Shown here in pieces: positions 32,618 to 42,867 of a stretch of DNA of 64,000 nucleotides; positions within the stretch are counted from its first letter, which is position 1; each line of letters starts with the position of its first letter. The translations under genes were made by a program, and so were the position numbers. The DNA is taken from assembly GCA_029959555.1 (NCBI GenBank), contig JASCPI010000025.1, positions 1 to 64,000 on the forward strand, written 5' to 3'. The notes below the pieces were generated by a model. It saw only the letters and a program-made list of their open reading frames with translations. It had not been told where the DNA came from and searched no databases. Source of the stretch: Lysobacteraceae bacterium PS02065. GTDB taxonomy: Bacteria; Pseudomonadota; Gammaproteobacteria; Xanthomonadales; Rhodanobacteraceae.

Positions 32618-35152
32618 CTACTGACACGCCTCGCAATACTCCGGATTCTCGAGCGAGCAGAACACCGCGCTCGTGGCCTCCTCGACCGTCGGCGCGGCGG
32701 GTGCCGGCGTCGGGGCGATGCTCGCGGTGCTGCCGACCGTGGTCTTGGCGATCTTCGTGGCCGGGCGCGAGCGCAGGTAGTAGGTCGTCTTCACGCCGGC
32801 CTTCCACGCGTACATGTACATCGACGACAAGCGCCCGATGTTCGGGTTCTCCTGGAACAGGTTCAGCGAGGCGCTCTGGTCGATGTACGCGCCGCGCGCG
32901 GCGGCGTGGTCGATGAGCACCTTCTGCGGCAGTTCCCACACCGTGCGGTAGATGTCGCGCAGGCGCTGCGGGATCGCCGCGATGCCCTGGATCGAGCCTT
33001 CGGCGAGCTTGATCTCGTCGCGCACGGCGTCGGTCCACAGGCCGAGCGACTTGAGCTCCTCGACGAGGTAGCGGTTGACGACGAGGAAGTCGCCCGACAG
33101 CGTTTCGCGCTTGAACAGGTTCGAGACCATCGGCTCGATGCACTCGTAGCAGCCTGCGATCGAGGCGATCGTCGCGGTCGGCGCGATCGCGACGAGCAGC
33201 GAGTTGCGCAGGCCGCCCTTGCGGACGCGCTCGCGCAGCTGGTTCCAGCGCTCGGCCGGAATCGTCTGGCGCGCCTGCGGCCAGTAGTCGAACTGCAGCT
33301 CGCCGTTGGCCGCACGCGTCTCGGCGAAGCCCGGGTGCGGGCCGGACTGGTCGGCGAGTTCGCAGCTCTGCGTCAGCGCGTGGAAGTAGATCTCCTCGGC
33401 GATCTGCGCCGACAGCGCCTGCGCCTCGACCGATTCGAACGGCATGCGCAGCTGGAAGAACACGTCCTGCAGGCCCATCACGCCGAGGCCGACCGGGCGC
33501 CACTTGCGGTTGGCCGTGGCGGCCGTGCCGATCGGATAGAAGTTGAGGTCGATGACGCGATCGAGCTGGCGCACGGCCGTGGCGACGGTCGCGGCGAGCT
33601 TGTCGAAATCGAACGCGCCGTCGACGACATGGCGTGCGAGGTTGATCGAGCCGAGATTGCAGACGGCCGTCTCGCCCGACGAGGTGACCTCGAGGATCTC
33701 CGTGCACAGGTTGGACAGGTGCACGACGTTGCTGGGCAGTGCGGTCTGGTTCGAGGTCGCGTTGCTGCGGTCCTTGAACGTCATCCAGCCGTTGCCGGTC
33801 TGCGCGAGCGTGCGCAGCATGCGCGAGTAGAGCTCGCGCGCCTTGATCGTCTTGACCGCGAGGCCGTCGGCCTCGGCCTGGCGGTAGGCGGCCTCGAACG
33901 CGCTGCCCCACAGGTCGACGAAGTGCGGCGTGACCTTGGGATCGAACAGCGACCAGTCGGCGTCGGCCTCGACGCGGCGCATGAACTCGTCGGGGATCCA
34001 GTTGGCGAGGTTGAGGTTGTGCGTGCGGCGCGCCTCGTCGCCGGTGTTGTCGCGCAGCTCGAGGAACTCCTCGATGTCCGCGTGCCAGGTCTCGAGGTAG
34101 ACGCAGGCCGCGCCCTTGCGCTTGCCGCCCTGGTTGACGGCCGCGACGGATGCATCGAGCGTCTTGAGCCACGGCACGAGGCCGTTCGAGTGGCCGTTGG
34201 TGCCGCGGATCAGCGAGCCGCGCGAACGCACGCGCGAGTACGACAGGCCGATGCCGCCGGCGAACTTGCTGAGCTTGGCGACGTCGGCGTACTTGTCGTA
34301 GATGCTCTCGAGCGAATCCTCGGGCGAGTCGAGCAGGAAGCACGACGACAGCTGCTCGTGTGCGGTGCCCGCGTTGAACAGCGTCGGCGAGCTCGCGATG
34401 TACTCGAGCGACGACAGCAGGCGATACAGCTCGAGCGTCTCGGCGAGCGAGCCTCCGCCGAGCGCGCAGGCGATGCGCATGAAGAAGTACTGCGGCGTCT
34501 CGATGACCTTGCGCAGCTCGGGGTGGCGCAGCAGGTAGCGGTCGTAGACGGTGCGCAGGCCGAAGTATTCGAAGCGGCGCGTGGCCAGCGGATCGATCGC
34601 GTCGTTGAGCTTGCGCGCGTTGAGCGAGACGAACTCGCGCAGGCGTGCGTTGACGATGCCGACCTCGGCACCGCGCGCGACCGACTGCGAGAACGACTGG
34701 ATCTCCTGGTTGGCCACTTCCTTGTCGACGTACGACGACAGCAGGCGCGCGGCGAGGAAGCCGTACTCGGGCTCCTCGGCGGTCAGCGCGGCCGAGGTGC
34801 GGATCGAGAGCTCGTCGAGCTCGCGCGTGGTCGCGCCGTCGTAGATGCCGCCGATCGTCTTGAGCGCGACGCGCATCGGATCGACCGCGTGCAGGCCTTC
34901 GGCGCTGCGGGTGACCGCGCGCACGATCTTGTTGAGGTCGACCGACTCGCTCGAGCCGTTGCGCTTGGTCACGCGCATCTGCGCCGGGCTGTGCGGCGGC
35001 GTGAGCGCGAAGCCGCTGCCGGCAGGCGCGGCGGGGACGGGTTTGCTGGCCGTCGCGGGCGCGACAGCGGTGGCGGATTTCATCGGCAGTGCATCACTTG
35101 GCGTGGAATCGGAATCGATGGCGTGCGGTGCACGCGAATCGAGGGGGTGCAT
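32618..35152 (-). CDS. nrdA: class Ia ribonucleotide reductase, alpha subunit
   Basis: An 844-residue catalytic subunit that reduces ribonucleoside diphosphates. It has an N-terminal ATP-cone (MRVTKRNGSSESVDLNKIV) for activity control, then the barrel with LSSCFLL (first redox Cys), LSNLCTEI (Asn, radical Cys, Glu) and AVCNLGSINL (second redox Cys). The C-terminal tail YCEACQ holds the shuttle pair. ATG 35152 has GGAGG six bases upstream; an internal ATG at 35083 lacks such a site. Expression is apparently controlled by an NrdR-like box and a cobalamin riboswitch. The C-terminal segment just before the tail has a Pro/Ala-rich linker. Confidence 0.95.
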   Translation of the reverse strand: MHPLDSRAPHAIDSDSTPSDALPMKSATAVAPATASKPVPAAPAGSGFALTPPHSPAQMRVTKRNGSSESVDLNKIVRAVTRSAEGLHAVDPMRVALKTIGGIYDGATTRELDELSIRTSAALTAEEPEYGFLAARLLSSYVDKEVANQEIQSFSQSVARGAEVGIVNARLREFVSLNARKLNDAIDPLATRRFEYFGLRTVYDRYLLRHPELRKVIETPQYFFMRIACALGGGSLAETLELYRLLSSLEYIASSPTLFNAGTAHEQLSSCFLLDSPEDSLESIYDKYADVAKLSKFAGGIGLSYSRVRSRGSLIRGTNGHSNGLVPWLKTLDASVAAVNQGGKRKGAACVYLETWHADIEEFLELRDNTGDEARRTHNLNLANWIPDEFMRRVEADADWSLFDPKVTPHFVDLWGSAFEAAYRQAEADGLAVKTIKARELYSRMLRTLAQTGNGWMTFKDRSNATSNQTALPSNVVHLSNLCTEILEVTSSGETAVCNLGSINLARHVVDGAFDFDKLAATVATAVRQLDRVIDLNFYPIGTAATANRKWRPVGLGVMGLQDVFFQLRMPFESVEAQALSAQIAEEIYFHALTQSCELADQSGPHPGFAETRAANGELQFDYWPQARQTIPAERWNQLRERVRKGGLRNSLLVAIAPTATIASIAGCYECIEPMVSNLFKRETLSGDFLVVNRYLVEELKSLGLWTDAVRDEIKLAEGSIQGIAAIPQRLRDIYRTVWELPQKVLIDHAAARGAYIDQSASLNLFQENPNIGRLSSMYMYAWKAGVKTTYYLRSRPATKIAKTTVGSTASIAPTPAPAAPTVEEATSAVFCSLENPEYCEACQ

Positions 35153-35344
35153 GGCGTTCCTCCGTGCCGGACCGAAGACCTGCTCCCGAGCGCAGGAAGG
35201 TTTCGGCACCGCGACCACGGAACGCGCCACGGGACGGCGGCCCGCACGGGGCTCCGTCCTGCGACGCGCTTCCCCGCGGAAGCGGCCACCTGCGTCGTAC
35301 CCCGACTGTCCGCCTCCTCGATCTCGGATCGTGAGACGGCGCCT

Positions 35345-35530
35345 CGGGTACGACGTGCCGGCAGGTCTTCGGGCTCGTGGACACGTGGCCGTCGCCGACC
35401 ACACCTCGTCCTGCGCTTCCCAGGGCATGCCCCAGTGCGTGTGCAGGACTCGTTTCCACTTACCGCTGCGGGGCAGCTCCGGAATTGCACCGGATTCCCT
35501 TTTAACCACGCTGCGCCACGCGTTCGGCGT
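35345..35530 (-). promoter_or_regulatory. cobalamin riboswitch upstream of nrdA
   Basis: Read on the minus strand, the leader carries the conserved aptamer core AAAAGGGAATCCGGTGCAAT, continuing into TTCCGGAGCTGCCCCGCAGCGGTAA in pieces (35461-35508). Further on it has GAGCCCGAAGACCTGCCGG (35356-35377), the 3' B12-box side. A 10-bp stem (35293-35302 with 35346-35355) may form the expression platform. No U-tract follows, so control could be translational or through a Rho-type mechanism. Adenosylcobalamin binding would lower nrdA expression. Confidence 0.88.
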
Positions 35531-35550
35531 GTCGGCGACGTGGACCGACC

Positions 35551-35585
35551 GGACACAAGCTATTGTGTCCACCCCGGCACGTCAA
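35551..35585 (-). promoter_or_regulatory. nrdA promoter with NrdR-like box
   Basis: On the minus strand TTGACG (35580-35585) and TAGCTT (35557-35562) are 17 bases apart. ACACAAGCTATTGTGT (35553-35568) overlaps the -10. It matches the NrdR-box outline (ACAC-N8-GTGT with A/T symmetry). NrdR is the ATP-cone repressor of nrd genes; only one clear box is seen where pairs are usual. Confidence 0.6.
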
Positions 35586-35654
35586 CCGGATATTTTGGGT
35601 TTTTGGGCTTGATTTTTCGGGAACGCGATCGCGTCGCCGTTTCGCGTGGCGCGT

Positions 35655-36395
35655 TCAGGATCGACGCGTGCGACGCGGCTTCGGCGGCTCGGGTGACTCG
35701 TCGACGGCCGCCTCGGAGGTGGGCCTCGCCGGCAGCGGCGGCGCGACGGCGTCGAGTGCATCGAGCATCGCATCGACATCGGAACGGCGCCCCATCGCGA
35801 ACAGGCTGACCGCGGTGCGTGCGACCTGGCGCGTGTCGTACCAGGCATAGGCACCGACACCGACCGCACCGACCACGGGCAGCCAGCGCGAGATGCCGCC
35901 ACCGACGAGGCGGCGCGTGACGCGCATGCCGATCGCGTGGGCAACGCGCTCGAACACGCGCAGCGGCACGTCCTGCGCGATGAGTCGCCCGCCGACCCGG
36001 ATGACGAGATCCCGCACCGCCTGCGCGGCGGCGTGGCGGAACAGGCAGTACAGCATCTGCTCGCGCGTCAGCCGTGCGCTGACGCCATAGACGCCGGCGA
36101 TGTCGGCGACCATCTGCGCCTGGATGCGCCAGATCGCGAGCAGCTCGGGCACGATCGTGAGCCAGCCCAGCGGCCCGGGCGGCAACGCCAGCGTACCGGC
36201 CGCGAGCGCGGCCTTCTGCGCGGCTGCCTTGGCGACGGCGCGTGCGCGCAGGCCCGGATCGGCCGCGGCAGCCTCGCCGGTCGCCGGCACCGTGCCGAGC
36301 AGATCGACGAGGTGCCGCGCGATGCGGTGGGCGACGTCCTCGTCGGCTTCGGGCTTGCCGCGCCTGGCCGGAATGTATTCGGAAGACTTCTTCAT
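35655..36395 (-). CDS. EcsC-family protein
   Basis: A 246-residue protein with the EcsC domain (about residues 20-210): ALPPGPLGWLTIVPELLAIWRIQAQMVADIAGVYG is the hallmark, with Gly-rich hydrophobic segments later (LVGGGISRWLPVVGAVGVGAYAWYDT). The family is named after the Bacillus ecs locus but its biochemical role is unknown. It probably associates with membranes. A Pro/Arg-rich tail ends the protein. ATG 36395 is chosen; ATG 36416 is in frame. It follows the aldehyde dehydrogenase gene on the same strand. Confidence 0.8.
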   Translation of the reverse strand: MKKSSEYIPARRGKPEADEDVAHRIARHLVDLLGTVPATGEAAAADPGLRARAVAKAAAQKAALAAGTLALPPGPLGWLTIVPELLAIWRIQAQMVADIAGVYGVSARLTREQMLYCLFRHAAAQAVRDLVIRVGGRLIAQDVPLRVFERVAHAIGMRVTRRLVGGGISRWLPVVGAVGVGAYAWYDTRQVARTAVSLFAMGRRSDVDAMLDALDAVAPPLPARPTSEAAVDESPEPPKPRRTRRS

Positions 36396-36479
36396 CGTCG
36401 TCGAACGTGGCGACATCGTCGCCGAGCTTCAAGATGCAAAGGTAGCTGCCCGACCCTGAAGCGCGCGCATCGCGCGACC

Positions 36480-37895
36480 TCAGCGCATGAGCAGGCGGGT
36501 CACGGCGTCGGCGAGGCGCCGGTACGGCGGGCGCAACAGCGCCATCGACGACCAGCGGGCCTGGTAGAGCACCGGCATGCGCTTGGAGAACGTCAGGAAG
36601 CCTTCGTGGCCGTGGTAGTGACCCATGCCCGACGGGCCGACACCACCGAACGGCAGCTCGGCCTGGGCGAAGTGCAGCACGGTGTCGTTGATGGTCACGC
36701 CGCCCGCGAGCGTCGAGGCGAGCACGCGGCGCGTGCGCCGTGCATCGTGGTCGAAGTGGTACAGCGCGAGCGGCCGCGGGCGCGCGTTGACGAACGCGAT
36801 CGCCTCGTCGAGGTCGTCGTAGCCGATCACGGGCAGGATCGGGCCGAAGATCTCGTCCTCGAGCACGCGCAGGTGTGCGGGCGGGTCGAGCACGAGCGTC
36901 GGCGCGAACACGCGACGCGCGGGATCGTGCGCGGCCGCGTCGGGCAGCACGACGATCTCGGCGCCGGCCGCACGCGCCTCGTCGGCGAGCTCGGCGAGGC
37001 GCGCGTACTGCGCATCGTTGACGATGCTCGTGTAGTCGGGCGAGTCGCGCAGGGCCGGATAGTGGCGTGCGACGTAGGCGCGCATCGCGGCGACGAACGC
37101 GTCGCGCTGCGCGCGCGGCAGCAGCACGTAATCGGGCGCGATGCAGGTCTGGCCGGCGTTGAGCAGCTTGCCCGCGGCGATGCGGCCGGCGGCCGTCTCG
37201 ACCGGATAGCCCGGCGCGATGATCGTCGGCGACTTGCCGCCGAGTTCGAGCGTGACCGGGGTGAGGTTCGGCGCCGCCGCGGCCATGACCTTGCGGCCGA
37301 CTGCAGTCGAGCCCGTGAAGAACAGATGATCCAACGGCAGCGACGCGAAACGCGCGGCGACGTCGGCATCGCCGAGTACCGTGGTCACGCGCTCTTCGGG
37401 GAACACCTCGGCGAGCAGTTCGGCGAGCAGCGCCGAGGTGCGCGGCGTGTGCTCGGACGGCTTGAGCATGACGTGGTTGCCGGCCGCGATCGCCGCGACC
37501 AGCGGCGCGAGCGCGAGGTTCACCGGGTAGTTCCACGGCGACAGCACGCCGACCACGCCGAGCGGCCGCACCTGCACCTCGGTGCGTGCAGGCAGGAACA
37601 TCCAGTCGGCGAGCGCACGGCGCGGGCGCATCCAGCGCAGCAGGTTCGCGCGCACGTGGTCGATCTCGCGCAGTACGGTCATGCCGTCGGAGAGCCGCGT
37701 CTCGTGCAGCGAGCGGCGCCCGAAATCGGCCGACATTGCCGCCGCGAGCGCATCGAAGCGCCGCGCGAGCACCTCGCGCAGGCAGCCGAGATCGCGCAGG
37801 CGCCGCGCGGCATCGGGCACGTCGGCCTGCCACGCCGCGCGCATGCGCGAAAGCCGTGCGGCGAGGTCGTCGATCGGGGGGGCGGGCGTGTCCAT
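36480..37895 (-). CDS. coniferyl-type aldehyde dehydrogenase
   Basis: A 471-residue NAD(P)-dependent aldehyde dehydrogenase. Visible marks are the N169-type VLSPWNYPVNLALAPL, FFTGSTAVGRKVM, the general-base Glu in VTLELGGKSPTII, the catalytic Cys in NAGQTCIAPDY, and EIFGPILPV. The short N-terminus and LPFGGVGPSGMGHYHG pattern fit the coniferyl aldehyde/fatty aldehyde dehydrogenase branch, often labelled calB. It oxidises aldehydes to acids; the natural substrate is uncertain. It is divergent from the carbonic-anhydrase-like gene. Confidence 0.9.
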   Translation of the reverse strand: MDTPAPPIDDLAARLSRMRAAWQADVPDAARRLRDLGCLREVLARRFDALAAAMSADFGRRSLHETRLSDGMTVLREIDHVRANLLRWMRPRRALADWMFLPARTEVQVRPLGVVGVLSPWNYPVNLALAPLVAAIAAGNHVMLKPSEHTPRTSALLAELLAEVFPEERVTTVLGDADVAARFASLPLDHLFFTGSTAVGRKVMAAAAPNLTPVTLELGGKSPTIIAPGYPVETAAGRIAAGKLLNAGQTCIAPDYVLLPRAQRDAFVAAMRAYVARHYPALRDSPDYTSIVNDAQYARLAELADEARAAGAEIVVLPDAAAHDPARRVFAPTLVLDPPAHLRVLEDEIFGPILPVIGYDDLDEAIAFVNARPRPLALYHFDHDARRTRRVLASTLAGGVTINDTVLHFAQAELPFGGVGPSGMGHYHGHEGFLTFSKRMPVLYQARWSSMALLRPPYRRLADAVTRLLMR

Positions 37896-37954
37896 GGCCG
37901 CATCTTAACCGCCGTTGTCGGCCTGATGCCTCCAACGCCGGGTCCAAGTCTCGT

Positions 37955-38020
37955 GTCAGGTTCGTTCGCCCCGTCGGGCGTCCGAAAATCGCAGGCCCGA
38001 CGGGGTCGATGAACCTGCCC
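37955..38020. repeat. long palindromic repeat with 11-bp core stem
   Basis: CCCCGTCGGGC (37969-37979) pairs perfectly with GCCCGACGGGG (37995-38005), with outer AGGTTC/GAACCT arms (37958-37963, 38011-38016). It shares its outer arms with the repeat at 21864-21932. It lies in the 301-bp gap between divergent genes, where a terminator would not be expected. Confidence 0.65.
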
Positions 38021-38196
38021 CCCCTGGCCGGACCGCCCCCATGACCAGGCCTCATCTGCATCGCGTGCGACCGGGAAAACGCTCCCGGCTCACGGACCCG
38101 AGCGCCATCACGCGCTCCGACCCTGGAACCGTACATGCCTCTTCCGGCGCATGGTGCTAGCCTCCGCGCACGTTTTTTCCCGCGAAACCTGCTGCC

Positions 38197-38736
38197 ATGA
38201 ACATCCGCTCCTACAACGGGCTCTCGCCGCGCATCGGCCTGAATGCCTACGTCGATCCCGCCGCCGTCGTGATCGGCGACGTCGAACTCGAGGAAGACGC
38301 CTCGATCTGGCCGTGCGCGGTCGTGCGCGGCGACGTGCACCGTATCCGCATCGGCGCACGCAGCAACATCCAGGACGGCGCCGTGCTGCACGTGACCCAC
38401 GACGGCCAGTACACGCTCGGCGGCTTCCCGCTGCTGGTCGGCGCCGACGTGACGGTCGGCCATGGCGCGATCCTGCACGCGTGCACGGTGCAGGAGGCCT
38501 GCCTGATCGGCATGAACGCGACCGTGCTCGACGGCGTGCTCGTCAAGAAGCACAGCATGATCGGCGCGGGCGCGCTGGTCGGCCCCGGCAAGGTCGTCGG
38601 CGAGCGCGAGCTGTGGCTCGGCAACCCCGCGCGCCGCGTGCGCGAGCTGAGCGACCAGGAAGTCGAGAAGCTTTACTACTCCGCGCACCACTACATCAAG
38701 ATCAAGAACGGCTACCTCAAAGGTGGCGTTGCCTGA
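38197..38736 (+). CDS. gamma carbonic anhydrase-like hexapeptide-repeat protein
   Basis: A 179-residue left-handed beta-helix protein of the YrdA/PaaY group. Hexapeptide turns run from VVIGDVELEEDASIWPCAVVRGD. Zinc-ligand histidines are in VLHVTHD and VGHGAILHACTV, and the fold ends in LGNPARRVREL and an amphipathic C-terminal helix. Members bind metal and some hydrate CO2, though many YrdA proteins show no activity. The gene overlaps the next one by one base (TGATG), so the two are co-translated. Confidence 0.92.
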   Translation: MNIRSYNGLSPRIGLNAYVDPAAVVIGDVELEEDASIWPCAVVRGDVHRIRIGARSNIQDGAVLHVTHDGQYTLGGFPLLVGADVTVGHGAILHACTVQEACLIGMNATVLDGVLVKKHSMIGAGALVGPGKVVGERELWLGNPARRVRELSDQEVEKLYYSAHHYIKIKNGYLKGGVA

Positions 38737-39086
38737 TGCGCAAGGATTCGGCGACCTCGAAACTCGGCCTGCCGCCGCTCGTCTCGCCGTACTCGTCACT
38801 GGTGTTCAGCGTCCTCGCGTGGATCGTGTTCTCGAAGGTGTACGGCGGCGTCGATCCGGCCCTGCTGCCGGGTCCGACACGCGGCTTCCTCGCGATCCAG
38901 CCGTGGTGGTTCGTGCTGTCGCTGGCCTGCGTGGCCGCGAAGGTCGCGGTCGAGCACGTCGAGGCCGCCAAGCCGTGGGAAGGCGCCGCGCGCATCGGCG
39001 AAGGCGTGCTCGCGGTCGCCTCGGTCGTCTGCATCGGCTGGGGCATCGTCGCGATGTTCGTGCTCGCGCTGCCGGCGATGCCGTGA
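38736..39086 (+). CDS. small integral membrane protein
   Basis: A 116-residue protein with about three hydrophobic segments (YSSLVFSVLAWIVFSKVY near 20-40, WWFVLSLACVAAKVAV near 60-75, GVLAVASVVCIGWGIVAMFV near 90-110). I do not recognise a family. Its ATG overlaps the stop codon of the carbonic-anhydrase-like gene (TGATG), which implies shared translation. No residues suggest catalysis. Confidence 0.75.
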   Translation: MRKDSATSKLGLPPLVSPYSSLVFSVLAWIVFSKVYGGVDPALLPGPTRGFLAIQPWWFVLSLACVAAKVAVEHVEAAKPWEGAARIGEGVLAVASVVCIGWGIVAMFVLALPAMP

Positions 39087-39225
39087 GCACGCGACGCTTC
39101 ACGCGAAGCCTCGCGAGGGTGTGCGGCGGCATCGGGATGCTGTCGGACCACGGCGTGCCGTCACGCACGAAGACGGCGACGCGTGCTGTCGTCACGCCGG
39201 GCCGGCGAGCCCGCTCCATCACGCC

Positions 39226-40029
39226 ATGATCGGCACGACATTCGACGACCTGCGTGTCGACACGCAGGGAGGCTCGGTGTCCGCGCGACGCTGGCGTGCC
39301 GAGAGAACCGGCCTCGCGCCCATCGTGCTGCTGCACGATTCGCTCGGCAGCATCGAACTCTGGCGTGACTGGCCCGAGCGCCTCGCGCGTGTGACCGGGC
39401 GTGACGTCGTCGCCTACGACCGCCTCGGTTTCGGTCGCTCCGACGCGCATCCCGGCACGCTCGACGACCGCTTCATCCACGACGAATCACGCGGCGCGTT
39501 CGCACGCGTGCTCGAAGCCTTCGCGATCGGGCGCTTCGTCGCCTTCGGCCACAGCGTCGGCGGCGGCATGGCGATCGGCTGCGCGGCCGCGTTCGGCGAG
39601 CGCTGCGAGGCCCTCGTCACGCTGGCCGCGCAGGCCTTCGTCGAGGAGCGCACGCTGGCCGGCGTCGCCGCCGCCAAGCAAGCCTTCGCTCAGCCCGGCC
39701 AGCTCGAACGTCTCGCGCGCTACCACGGCGACAAGGCACGCTGGGTCCTCGATGCCTGGCTCGAGACCTGGCTCGCGCCCGGGTTCGCATCCTGGACGCT
39801 CGACGACATCCTCGGCGACGTGCGCTGCCCGACCCTCGTCGTGCACGGCGACCTCGACGAATACGGCTCCGTCGCGCACGCCGAACGCATCGCCCGTGGC
39901 GTCGGCGGAACGGCCCGACTCGAGATCCTTGCAGGCGTCGGGCATGTGCCGCATCGCGAGCGTGGCGACGAGGTGATGGCCCTGGTCACGGCGTGGCTGT
40001 CGAAAGGATCCCGCGACCTGCCGACCTGA
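39226..40029 (+). CDS. alpha/beta hydrolase
   Basis: A 267-residue cytoplasmic alpha/beta-hydrolase fold enzyme. The oxyanion strand (IVLLHDSLGS), the nucleophile elbow FGHSVGGGMA (Ser), acid VVHGDLDEYG (Asp) and base GVGHVPHRE (His) are all in order. There is no signal peptide. The sequence resembles general esterase/lactonase-like members; the substrate is unknown. I start at ATG 39226, where similarity begins; a longer frame upstream is possible but lacks family features. Confidence 0.85.
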   Translation: MIGTTFDDLRVDTQGGSVSARRWRAERTGLAPIVLLHDSLGSIELWRDWPERLARVTGRDVVAYDRLGFGRSDAHPGTLDDRFIHDESRGAFARVLEAFAIGRFVAFGHSVGGGMAIGCAAAFGERCEALVTLAAQAFVEERTLAGVAAAKQAFAQPGQLERLARYHGDKARWVLDAWLETWLAPGFASWTLDDILGDVRCPTLVVHGDLDEYGSVAHAERIARGVGGTARLEILAGVGHVPHRERGDEVMALVTAWLSKGSRDLPT

Positions 40030-40062
40030 CACCCGATACGGCGATCATGCTCGTGCAACCCT

Positions 40063-40332
40063 TCACGCTGCCACGGTGACGGGCGACGTCTCCTTCTCCA
40101 GCCTGGCGAGCCATGCCATCGCATGCCGTCGATCGGCGCCACACATCGCCGGCTCCGGCCGCAGCGAGGCGCACACGGCGGGGCGTGCGGGGTCGTCGAA
40201 GATGCGGCAGCGTTCGTCGTCGTCGAGCTGCACGCAGCGCACGCCGGCGGGCTTGCCGTGCGGCATGCCGGGGATCGGGCTCGTGATCGACGGCGCGATG
40301 CAGCACGCGCCGCAGCTGCTGCGGCATTGCAT
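40063..40332 (-). CDS. YkgJ-family cysteine-cluster protein
   Basis: An 89-residue protein rich in conserved cysteines: CRSSCGACCIAPS at the N-terminus, GVRCVQLDDDERCRIF in the middle and PAMCGADR near the end. This spacing is the YkgJ/CxxCxxCC family, thought to bind a metal or Fe-S cluster; its role is unknown. It starts 5 bases after the aroE stop codon, so it is almost certainly co-transcribed with aroE. It is shorter than many family members but complete. Confidence 0.85.
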   Translation of the reverse strand: MQCRSSCGACCIAPSITSPIPGMPHGKPAGVRCVQLDDDERCRIFDDPARPAVCASLRPEPAMCGADRRHAMAWLARLEKETSPVTVAA

Positions 40333-40337
40333 GCGGG

Positions 40338-41228
40338 TCAGTCCTCGGCGTCGCCGGGCAGGTGCGCGCGCAGTTCGGCGTACACGGCGTCGGTGTCGGG
40401 GCGCCGGCCGTGCCAGAGCTCGAACGCGTCGGCGGCCTGCTCGACGAGCATGCCGAGGCCGTCGAGCGCGAGCGCGGCGCCGGCACTGCGCGCCCAGGCG
40501 CGGAACGGGATCGCCGCGAGTGCGTACGAGAGGTCGTAGCAGACCGCGCGCGGTGCGATGAGCGTGCCCGGCAACGCAGGCGCATGGGGATCGTGGTGAC
40601 CCGCCGAGGTCGCATTGAGGATCAGGTCGAACGCGCCGGCCGAGCCGAGGTCGTTCCACGCACGCGTGTGCACGCGCCCGGGCTGGCCGATCGCGTCGGC
40701 GAGCGCATCGGCGCGCTCGGACGTGCGGTTGGCGATCGTCAGTTCGCCGATGCCGGCATCGACCAGCGCGAACGCGGCCGCACGCGCGGCACCGCCGGCG
40801 CCGAGCAGCAGCGTGCGACGTGCACGCACGTCGAGGCCGTGGCGGCTCGTGAGGTCGCGCACGAGGCCGCTGCCGTCGGTGCTGTCGCCGCGCCAGCCGA
40901 CGCCGTCGCGCACGAGGGTATTGACGCTGTCGGCGCGGCGCGCGCGTTCGGTGACGGTCAGGCACAGCCGCGCGGCATGCTGCTTGAGCGGCAGCGTGAC
41001 GTTGGCGCCGCGGCCGCCTTCCTCGCCGAACCGGGCGAGCTGGGCGACGAAGGTCTCGGCCGGCGCCTCGATCGCGCGGTAGTCGAGCGCGATGCCGAGC
41101 TGGCGCCCGAACGCGGCGTGGATGCGCGGCGACAGCGAGTGCGCGATCGGCTGGCCGAACACGGCGAAGCGTCCCGGCAAGGCGGACGCGAAGGTCGGAT
41201 CGTCCACGGCGACGTCGGCGAGGTGCAT
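40338..41228 (-). CDS. aroE: shikimate dehydrogenase
   Basis: A 296-residue NADPH-dependent enzyme reducing 3-dehydroshikimate to shikimate in aromatic amino acid synthesis. Shikimate-binding residues are in [18 protein letters not shown] and [11 protein letters not shown] (catalytic Lys). The nucleotide-binding loop is [15 protein letters not shown] with NRTSERA following. [16 protein letters not shown] closes the fold. ATG 41228 has GGAGC just upstream; a GTG-type extension of 14 residues is unlikely. A YkgJ gene follows directly. Confidence 0.95.
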   Translation of the reverse strand: MHLADVAVDDPTFASALPGRFAVFGQPIAHSLSPRIHAAFGRQLGIALDYRAIEAPAETFVAQLARFGEEGGRGANVTLPLKQHAARLCLTVTERARRADSVNTLVRDGVGWRGDSTDGSGLVRDLTSRHGLDVRARRTLLLGAGGAARAAAFALVDAGIGELTIANRTSERADALADAIGQPGRVHTRAWNDLGSAGAFDLILNATSAGHHDPHAPALPGTLIAPRAVCYDLSYALAAIPFRAWARSAGAALALDGLGMLVEQAADAFELWHGRRPDTDAVYAELRAHLPGDAED

Positions 41229-41463
41229 GGAAGCTCCAGTCGGATGCGGCGCGCGCCGCGGCGACGTCATCTTAAGCCCGCGGCGGTGGCGGGGAACCGT
41301 GGTGAACCCCGAGGATGGTTGCGGGAGCGCCCGGTTCCGTCCACGAGTCTGGACGGGTACGACCGATGCCGTCAGGCGTGACGCTGACGACGTTCACGGC
41401 GGAATCGCCTGCGGCGGTTCCACCCTACCCTTCGGCTCTACCCCGAGCCGATTCCGGACGACT

Positions 41464-42588
<1,125 letters not shown>

Positions 42589-42696
42589 TCATGCCGTGCG
42601 CTCGTCGCCGGTTGCGGCAGCCGGCCTCGTGAGGAAAGCAGGCGCCGACTTCGCCGTGTGTCATCGGCATCGGGGCGCCCGATGGCATCACCTGCA

Positions 42697-42867
42697 CCCA
42701 AGGGGATCCCGGCTTTCGCCGGGATGACGGAACCTTGGTTCCATACGTCCCGGCTCGTGGATGTGACAAGGGCGTCGGGCGTCTGGTGGGCGCTTCCTCG
42801 TAACGCATGTTCCGGGATTCCACGGCCTCCATCGTCATTCCGGCGAAAGCCGGGATCCCCTTGGGCG
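42697..42867. repeat. two REP-like units facing each other head-in
   Basis: CCCAAGGGGATCCCGGC...GATGACGG (42697-42730) and CGTCATTCCGGC...ATCCCCTTGGGCG (42833-42867) are the same dispersed unit in inverted orientation. The GTCAT heads point inward, opposite to the elements at 131, 18452 and 31986. They are separated by about 100 bp without a gene. Region 42454-42696 also holds no gene that I can support. Confidence 0.7.

Noticed and set aside
35560..38799. A 1,079-codon open frame on the minus strand
   Set aside because: It crosses several genes in other frames, is Arg/Ala-rich without domains, and is a by-product of high GC content.
41229..41463. A possible small gene or regulatory RNA between aroE and hemB
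   Set aside because: No ribosome-binding site, conserved motif or stable structure beyond general GC content was visible.
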